This document shows positions 6,660 through 11,034 of a stretch of DNA of 11,034 bases, one piece after another. The DNA comes from Flavobacteriales bacterium. Its GTDB lineage: Bacteria; Bacteroidota; Bacteroidia; Flavobacteriales; Flavobacteriaceae. The notes beneath the pieces are model-generated. The model did not search any database. It was not told the DNA's origin and worked only from the letters and a program-made list of their open reading frames with translations. Position numbers and translations under genes: made by a program. The stretch spans positions 1-11,034 of the forward strand of contig JALVEJ010000147.1 of assembly GCA_027031025.1 (NCBI GenBank). The letters are read 5' to 3'. The first letter of the stretch is position 1. Each line of letters starts with the position of its first letter.

Positions 6660-7547
6660 TTAATGATTGTCTTTCTGATATAAATACTTAATAATTCCAT
6701 CAGCCAAACCTATTTTAGGGACATAAATTTTTTCGGCACCGCTCCATTGCATAGCTCGACGGTAAATTTTAGCAGCCGGAATAATCACATCGGCACGGTC
6801 GGGATTCATATCAAGCTCTTTAATCCTGTCTTTGTAAGGCATAGATTTTAAAAACTTATATTGGGCATCCAAATACACTTTGGACAAAGGCGCCCCTGGA
6901 ACTTTACCGGACATTTTAAACAATTTATTGATATTGCCACCGGAGCCTATCAAATATACTTTGTCATATTTTTTGGTATGTGCTTTAACCCATTGTTCGG
7001 CTTTGTCCCATTCACTTTTATCAACCATGTCTTTCAACAGTCTTACAGTGCCTAATTTAAAAGATTTTGAAGCGATTTTTTTACCATTATGAAATATGCT
7101 AAATTCCGTAGAGCCGCCACCCACATCCACATACAGGTAAGTGCGATCCCGGTCAAGCAAATCTTCCAAGTCGGTGCTGGCTATCAGTTCGGCTTCTTTG
7201 GCTCCATCGATGATATGAATATCAATACCAGTTTTTTTCTTAACTTCTTCTACTATCTCTCTTCCATTTTTTGCTTCTCGCATAGCAGAAGTTGCAACAG
7301 CCATAAACCGTTCAACTTCATGAGCTTTAATCAGATACTTAAAAGCCATCATGACATCCATTAACCGGCGTTTATTTCTTTCAGATATTTTACCGGTTAC
7401 AAAAACATCGGCACCCAAACGTATTGGTACACGCACCAAAGACACTTTTTTAAATTTAACCTTGTTGCCGTTTTCTATAATATTGCTGATTAACAACCGG
7501 ACAGCATTTGACCCAATATCAATAGCAGCGTATTTTTTGATTTTCAT
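6660..7547 (-). CDS. Ppx/GppA-family phosphatase (short form)
   Basis: A 295-residue member of the ASKHA-fold exopolyphosphatase / guanosine pentaphosphatase family. Visible: the first phosphate-binding loop in AIDIGSNAVRLLI (8-20), ATSAMREAKNG (85-95), IIDGAKEAEL (112-121) with the conserved acidic residue expected at E118, the second phosphate loop DVGGGSTEF (141-149), and GSGGN (201-205). It contains only the two-subdomain catalytic core and lacks the HD-like C-terminal domains of the roughly 500-residue E. coli Ppx and GppA. The family hydrolyses terminal phosphates from polyphosphate or pppGpp; which one applies here cannot be told. It starts with MKIKKYAAID just before the first strand. 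It is a single minus-strand gene, convergent with the TonB receptor and divergent from the DUF937 gene. No polyphosphate kinase is present in the window. Confidence 0.9.
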   Translation of the reverse strand: MKIKKYAAIDIGSNAVRLLISNIIENGNKVKFKKVSLVRVPIRLGADVFVTGKISERNKRRLMDVMMAFKYLIKAHEVERFMAVATSAMREAKNGREIVEEVKKKTGIDIHIIDGAKEAELIASTDLEDLLDRDRTYLYVDVGGGSTEFSIFHNGKKIASKSFKLGTVRLLKDMVDKSEWDKAEQWVKAHTKKYDKVYLIGSGGNINKLFKMSGKVPGAPLSKVYLDAQYKFLKSMPYKDRIKELDMNPDRADVIIPAAKIYRRAMQWSGAEKIYVPKIGLADGIIKYLYQKDNH

Positions 7548-7569
7548 TTGTAATAAGCTTGTTTTGATT

Positions 7570-7577
7570 CAAAATTA
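7570..7577 (-). promoter_or_regulatory. Probable -7 box of the Ppx/GppA gene
   Basis: On the minus strand the box reads TAATTTTG, a perfect TAnnTTTG. It would give a leader of about 17 bases before the ATG at 7547. The -33 region is A/T-rich but has no exact TTTG. Confidence 0.45.
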
Positions 7578-7692
7578 CAATTTTTTTGTAAGAAAAATAT
7601 AGCATTGTTTTAAATTCGGGTAAATTGATTCAAATAAAAACCTAATTTTATAAAATGACATCATCAAAAATCATAAATTATAAAAAAAATGT

Positions 7693-7700
7693 TAAATTTG
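7693..7700 (+). promoter_or_regulatory. Probable -7 box of the DUF937 gene
   Basis: TAAATTTG is a perfect TAnnTTTG match. The predicted transcript start is about 20 bases before the ATG at 7727. No clear TTTG lies 19-21 bases upstream, which lowers confidence. Confidence 0.45.
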
Positions 7701-7726
7701 TGCTTTAACTTTAAAATTGTGCAATT

Positions 7727-8326
7727 ATGTCCGGAATTATGGATTTATTACAAGGCTCTATGGGGCAAATGATTATTCAAGGAGTTGGCTCTCAACTGGG
7801 ACAAGACACTTCCAAAACGCAATCGGCTTTAAGCGCCGCCATTCCTATGTTAATGGGGGCTTTAAAGAAAAATGCCGCTAATCCTGAAGCAGCATCTGGT
7901 TTATTAAACGCTTTAAACAGCAAACATGATGGTAGTCTGTTAGACAATATATCAGATATTTTCGGTGGCGGAAATGTAAACGAAGAAGTCATTGAAGACG
8001 GTGATAAGATTTTAGGTCATGTGCTGGGAGAAAAAAAAGAAGTGGTTGCGGCAGCTATCAGCAAACAACATGGTTTGGATATGGGTTCGGCTATGAATAT
8101 TCTAAAAATGGCCGCCCCAATTGTCATGGGTATGTTGGGTAAGCAAACCCGTCAGGCAAATGTTTCCAATCCTACCGATTTAACCAATATTATCGGTAAT
8201 ATGATTGGTGGACACCAAGAAGCGACACAACATAGTAGTTTTATTGAAAACTTATTAGACCAAGATGGAGACGGAAGTGTTGTGGATGATTTGTTTAATA
8301 TGGGCAAAAAATTCTTTGGAAGGTAA
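7727..8326 (+). CDS. DUF937 family protein with C-terminal calcium-loop-like motif
   Basis: A 199-residue soluble protein rich in Gly, Met, Ala and Asn. It shows two repeats of the DUF937 pattern, in which a short helix is followed by a PMLMGAL or PIVMGML segment: SALSAAIPMLMGALKKN (33-49) and MNILKMAAPIVMGMLGKQ (123-140). Between them is a Gly-rich linker (80-83) and a helix HVLGEKKEVVAAAISKQHG (98-116). The C-terminus has LLDQDGDGSVVDDL (176-189), with Asp at positions 1, 3 and 5 of an EF-hand or dockerin-type loop, but Asp at 10 and 11 instead of an acidic residue at 12. There is no signal peptide or membrane helix. The biochemical function of DUF937 is unknown to me. It has its own -7 box and is followed by an intrinsic terminator, so it is probably monocistronic. 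Confidence 0.85.
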   Translation: MSGIMDLLQGSMGQMIIQGVGSQLGQDTSKTQSALSAAIPMLMGALKKNAANPEAASGLLNALNSKHDGSLLDNISDIFGGGNVNEEVIEDGDKILGHVLGEKKEVVAAAISKQHGLDMGSAMNILKMAAPIVMGMLGKQTRQANVSNPTDLTNIIGNMIGGHQEATQHSSFIENLLDQDGDGSVVDDLFNMGKKFFGR

Positions 8327-8348
8327 TTTTTTTCTAAGCAATTTTACG

Positions 8349-8383
8349 AAAAGCCATTCGATATTGAGTGGCTTTTTGTTTTT
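8349..8383 (+). terminator. Intrinsic terminator after the DUF937 gene
   Basis: AAAAGCCATTC (8349-8359) pairs with GAGTGGCTTTT (8366-8376) through an 11-bp stem with a single T-G wobble, around a GATATT loop. The T-rich tail runs TTTTTGTTTTT. It starts 23 bases after the stop codon and separates the DUF937 gene from lepA. Confidence 0.85.
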
Positions 8384-8413
8384 GAGCCAAATTAATTTAA
8401 TAGCTTTTTTGCG

Positions 8414-8421
8414 TATCTTTG
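8414..8421 (+). promoter_or_regulatory. lepA promoter -7 box
   Basis: TATCTTTG is a perfect Bacteroidota -7 box. It lies downstream of the preceding terminator and would give a leader of about 20 bases to the lepA ATG at 8446. The -33 element is not obvious. Confidence 0.55.
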
Positions 8422-8445
8422 CGATTAATTCAATTTTGAAAAAGC

Positions 8446-10251
8446 ATGGCAATTATCAATAATATCAGAAACTTTTCCATTATCGCCCATATAGATCATG
8501 GCAAAAGCACTTTGGCTGACCGTTTGTTGGAATATACTGGCGCTATAACCGATAGAGAAAAACAAGATCAGGTTTTAGATGATATGGATTTGGAACGTGA
8601 AAGGGGTATTACTATTAAAAGTCATGCCGTGCAAATGGATTATATCCACAATGGTGAAGCTTATAAACTTAATTTGATTGACACACCCGGACATGTAGAT
8701 TTTTCTTATGAAGTGTCGCGTGCCATTGCGGCTTGTGAAGGCGCTTTATTGATAGTTGATGCCGCACAAGGTATTCAAGCACAAACCATTTCTAATTTGT
8801 ATTTGGCTTTAGAGAATGATTTAGAAATCATACCGGTTCTTAACAAAGTGGATTTGCCCAGTGCCAAGCCTTTGGAAGTTACTGACGAAATAGTGGATTT
8901 GCTGGGTTGTGAACCCGATGACGTGATATGGGCAAGTGCCAAAACCGGTGAAGGAATCGATAAAATTGTGACGGCAATTATTGAAAAAATTCCGCCACCA
9001 CAAGGTAATCCGCAAGCGCCGTTAAGAGCTTTGATTTTCGACTCCGTTTACAATCCTTACCGGGGTGTAGAAGTCTATTTTAGGGTTTTTGACGGTAAAA
9101 TCAAAAAAGGACAAAAAATAAAATTTATGGCAACCGGCAAAACTTATGATGCTGACGAAGTGGGTTATCTTAAACTCAAACAATTGCCCGCCCCCGAAAT
9201 TACAACAGGTGATGTCGGCTACTTGGTTTCCGGAATCAAAGATGCCCGCGAAGTCAAAGTCGGTGATACTATTACTGATGCACAAAATCCGACAACCAAA
9301 CCTATTGAAGGATTTGAGGATGTTAAACCTATGGTTTTTGCCGGTATTTACCCGGTTGAAACCGATGAGTATGAAGAGTTGAGAAGCGCTATGGAAAAGT
9401 TGCAACTCAATGATGCCAGTTTGACCTTCGAACCGGAATCGTCGGCGGCATTAGGTTTTGGATTTAGAGCCGGATTTTTGGGTATGTTGCATATGGAAAT
9501 TATTCAAGAGCGCTTGGAACGTGAATTTGACATGAATGTTATTACAACCGTGCCTAATGTTTCTTACCATGCTTATACCAAAAAACATCCTGACAAACCG
9601 GTGATTGTGAACAACCCTTCGGAATTGCCGGAGCCTTCAAAATTGGACAGGGTTGAAGAGCCTTACATTAAAGCCAGCATTATTACCAAGTCCGATTTTA
9701 TTGGACCTATCATGACTTTAGCACTCGAAAAACGCGGACAAATCACCAATCAAGTATATTTGACTCCCGAACGGGTTGAATTGAGTTTTGATATGCCTTT
9801 GGCTGAAATAGTTTTTGATTTTTATGACCGTTTAAAAACCGTTTCAAAAGGTTATGCTTCTTTTGATTATCACCCTATTGGTATGCGAAAATCTAAACTG
9901 GTCAAAGTTGATATTCTGCTCAACGGCCAACCCGTTGATGCCTTATCAGCTTTGGTTCATGCTGACAATGCTTATGAAATCGGAAAGAAAATGGTGCATA
10001 AACTCCGTGGTTTAATTCCACGTCAACAATTTGACATTCCGGTTCAAGCCGCTATTGGCTCAAAGATTATAGCCCGTGAAACTATCAAAGCACTGCGTAA
10101 AGATGTTACTGCTAAATGTTATGGAGGTGATATCTCTCGTAAACGAAAACTGCTAGAAAAACAAAAGAAAGGAAAAAAACGTATGCGTCAAGTTGGTAAT
10201 GTTCAAATACCGCAGTCTGCATTTATGGCGGTGTTAAAGTTAAATGATTAG
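8446..10251 (+). CDS. lepA: Elongation factor 4 (LepA), ribosome-associated GTPase
   Basis: A 601-residue translational GTPase of normal family length (about 600). G motifs: AHIDHGKST (14-22), RGITIKSH (53-60), DTPGHVDF (79-86), NKVD (133-136) and SAKTGEG (164-170). A beta-barrel domain II follows (about 190-280), then EF-G-like domains III and V and the LepA-specific C-terminal domain with GSKIIARETIKALRKDVTAK and GGDISRKRKLLEKQKKGKKR. It ends NVQIPQSAFMAVLKLND, the conserved C-terminal tail. There is no EF-G domain IV, which separates it from EF-G, TypA and TetM. It binds the ribosome and is reported to act in back-translocation or in 30S assembly and initiation. It appears to be a single-gene unit with its own -7 box; no hairpin terminator is obvious directly after it. 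Confidence 0.98.
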   Translation: MAIINNIRNFSIIAHIDHGKSTLADRLLEYTGAITDREKQDQVLDDMDLERERGITIKSHAVQMDYIHNGEAYKLNLIDTPGHVDFSYEVSRAIAACEGALLIVDAAQGIQAQTISNLYLALENDLEIIPVLNKVDLPSAKPLEVTDEIVDLLGCEPDDVIWASAKTGEGIDKIVTAIIEKIPPPQGNPQAPLRALIFDSVYNPYRGVEVYFRVFDGKIKKGQKIKFMATGKTYDADEVGYLKLKQLPAPEITTGDVGYLVSGIKDAREVKVGDTITDAQNPTTKPIEGFEDVKPMVFAGIYPVETDEYEELRSAMEKLQLNDASLTFEPESSAALGFGFRAGFLGMLHMEIIQERLEREFDMNVITTVPNVSYHAYTKKHPDKPVIVNNPSELPEPSKLDRVEEPYIKASIITKSDFIGPIMTLALEKRGQITNQVYLTPERVELSFDMPLAEIVFDFYDRLKTVSKGYASFDYHPIGMRKSKLVKVDILLNGQPVDALSALVHADNAYEIGKKMVHKLRGLIPRQQFDIPVQAAIGSKIIARETIKALRKDVTAKCYGGDISRKRKLLEKQKKGKKRMRQVGNVQIPQSAFMAVLKLND

Positions 10252-10281
10252 ATTTTTTTACTACAGCTTCCATAATTCAAT

Positions 10282-10426
10282 ATGGTCTAAACATTAAATA
10301 ATACCATTTTTCAACATTAAGACATTAAGGTTTTAATAACGCACGCTTCTTAACGTATCTTAATCTTAATGGTTAAATTTTTTAAATATTTATTGCCGGA
10401 TGGAAACCCTGTTAGTTTTAGACCAT
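10282..10426 (-). repeat. Dispersed short element, copy B, with 10-bp terminal inverted repeats
   Basis: A 145-bp non-coding segment bounded by perfect inverted repeats ATGGTCTAAA (10282-10291) and TTTAGACCAT (10417-10426). Read on the minus strand it shares five blocks with copy A, including the AACCATTAAG/ATTAAGATA core (10350-10374), ATGTTGAAAAA (10307-10317) and GGCAATAAAT (10388-10397). Its right end TGGTATTATTTA (10295-10306), six bases, AGACCATA (10281-10288) is shared with copy C at the same spacing. It has no ORF, sits between lepA and the tRNA operon, and looks like a miniature or REP-like element. Confidence 0.6.
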
Positions 10427-10501
10427 TTTATTAAACCATACAAATACTTTTTGACTAATTTATCTCTGAAATTGGAATAATCCCCTGAATTGAAAAAAGT
10501 T

Positions 10502-10541
10502 ACATAAAAAAAAGCCATGATGTTAAAACATCACGGCTTTT
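10502..10541 (-). terminator. Intrinsic terminator of the tRNA operon
   Basis: Arms 10510-10524 (AAAAGCCATGATGTT) and 10527-10541 (AACATCACGGCTTTT) form a long hairpin. Read on the minus strand, every position pairs (one G-U), and a run of T follows. It lies 9 bases after the 3' end of tRNA-Phe, so it ends the minus-strand tRNA transcript. Confidence 0.88.
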
Positions 10542-10550
10542 AGTTCAAAG

Positions 10551-10623
10551 TGGTACCTCGCAGAATCGAACTGCGGACACAAGGATTTTCAGTCCTTTGC
10601 TCTACCAACTGAGCTAAGGTACC
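10551..10623 (-). tRNA. tRNA-Phe (anticodon GAA)
   Basis: A full 73-nt cloverleaf folds: acceptor GGTACCT/AGGTACC, D stem GCTC/GAGC with AGTTGGTA loop, anticodon stem AAGGA/TCCTT with loop CTGAAAA (anticodon GAA at 10588-10590), T stem CGCAG/CTGCG with TTCGATT, and discriminator A. CCA is not encoded. It is the last tRNA of the operon, directly before the terminator. Confidence 0.97.
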
Positions 10624-10637
10624 ATTTGATATTTGAG

Positions 10638-10723
10638 TACTCGGGGCGGGACTTGAACCCGCACGGACATTACTGTCCATTGGATTTTAAGTCCAACGTG
10701 TCTACCAATTCCACCACCCGAGC
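10638..10723 (-). tRNA. tRNA-Leu (anticodon TAA)
   Basis: An 86-nt class II tRNA: acceptor GCTCGGG/CCCGAGT (first pair G-U), anticodon stem TTGGA/TCCAA with loop CTTAAAA (anticodon TAA at 10687-10689), a long variable arm GGACA/TGTCC around GTAA, T stem with GTTCAAG, discriminator A. CCA is not encoded. It is the middle gene of the three-tRNA operon, 14 bases before tRNA-Phe. Confidence 0.97.
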
Positions 10724-10745
10724 CCGTTAGACTGTAAAAAAAAAG

Positions 10746-10818
<73 letters not shown>

Positions 10819-10834
10819 TTTTGCTTTGCGAGTG

Positions 10835-10842
10835 CAAATATA
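10835..10842 (-). promoter_or_regulatory. tRNA operon promoter -7 box
   Basis: Read on the minus strand it is TATATTTG, a perfect TAnnTTTG, placing the start about 10 bases before tRNA-Gly, as expected for a stable-RNA operon. The region about 20 bases further upstream is a T-run on this strand (TTTT, three of four to TTTG). Confidence 0.6.
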
Positions 10843-10993
10843 AAACCTTTTTGCATTCTAAAAAAATTTTTTTATTAAAAAATTTACTTTTTTTTCACTT
10901 TTTTTCTTGGGTTATTCTAAGTGTCTGATTGACTTAAAATTATTATTTTGTTTTTAGTAACACGACAAATCGTAAATTTTAAAATTTAAAAAC

Positions 10994-11011
10994 CACATAA
11001 GACACATAAGA
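10994..11011 (+). repeat. Tandem CACATAAGA repeat near the window edge
   Basis: Two perfect adjacent 9-bp copies, CACATAAGA at 10994-11002 and 11003-11011, in AT-rich non-coding DNA. They resemble the short direct repeats in the middle of the dispersed elements in this window (ATTAAGA-type units), so this may be the start of another element continuing past the edge. The rest of 10843-11034 shows no gene. Confidence 0.5.
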
Positions 11012-11034
11012 ACACAAAAAAACTTATATGAACT

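Noticed and set aside
9022..9405. Minus-strand ORF of 127 codons inside lepA
   Set aside because: It lies entirely antisense to a highly conserved gene, and its protein (Phe/Asn/Ser-rich) has no recognisable motif.
10843..11034. Small gene or RNA at the right end
   Set aside because: Only A/T homopolymer runs and a short tandem repeat are visible, with no ORF or cloverleaf.

Overview
The window reads as chromosomal DNA from an AT-rich member of the Bacteroidota, most probably a flavobacterium-like lineage. The signs are: the serS protein is very close to the flavobacterial form as I remember it; there is a BtuB-type TonB-dependent receptor; the tRNA genes carry no encoded CCA; Shine-Dalgarno sequences are weak or absent; and several genes are preceded by the Bacteroidota -7 promoter box TAnnTTTG.

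Layout, left to right. On the minus strand at the left edge are the first 24 codons of a family 2 glycosyltransferase, overlapping the end of an FtsE-type ABC ATPase gene (ATGA overlap). A 365-base divergent intergenic region holds promoters for ftsE and serS plus an unexplained terminator-like hairpin. Then come serS and, after a gap containing a degenerate repeat, a three-gene same-strand group: meaB (GTPase chaperone of the B12-dependent methylmalonyl-CoA mutase), a six-helix DUF998-like membrane protein, and a TonB-dependent receptor. Next are a convergent Ppx/GppA-type phosphatase gene (minus), a DUF937 protein with a calcium-loop-like tail, and lepA (EF-4), with a clear intrinsic terminator between the last two. 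The right end holds a minus-strand tRNA operon, Gly(GCC)-Leu(TAA)-Phe(GAA), with its own promoter and a strong terminator, and finally AT-rich DNA ending in a short tandem repeat cut by the window edge.

Most genes are housekeeping (cell envelope, translation, phosphate or alarmone metabolism). The one grouping that suggests a joint task is meaB with the receptor: a B12-enzyme chaperone next to an outer-membrane receptor of the BtuB type suggests cobalamin supply, but this is inference because no riboswitch, mutase or inner-membrane B12 transporter is visible here.

The least expected observation is a family of short (about 130-145 bp) non-coding elements at three 3' intergenic sites: after serS, after the TonB receptor, and between lepA and the tRNA operon. 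They share conserved ends (a TGGTCTAAAAC-like left end and a right end ending in AGACCATA) and a variable middle that tends to contain short direct repeats. One copy has a perfect 10-bp terminal inverted repeat. They look like miniature mobile or REP-like elements. I found no CRISPR array, transposase, phage gene or defence system in the window.
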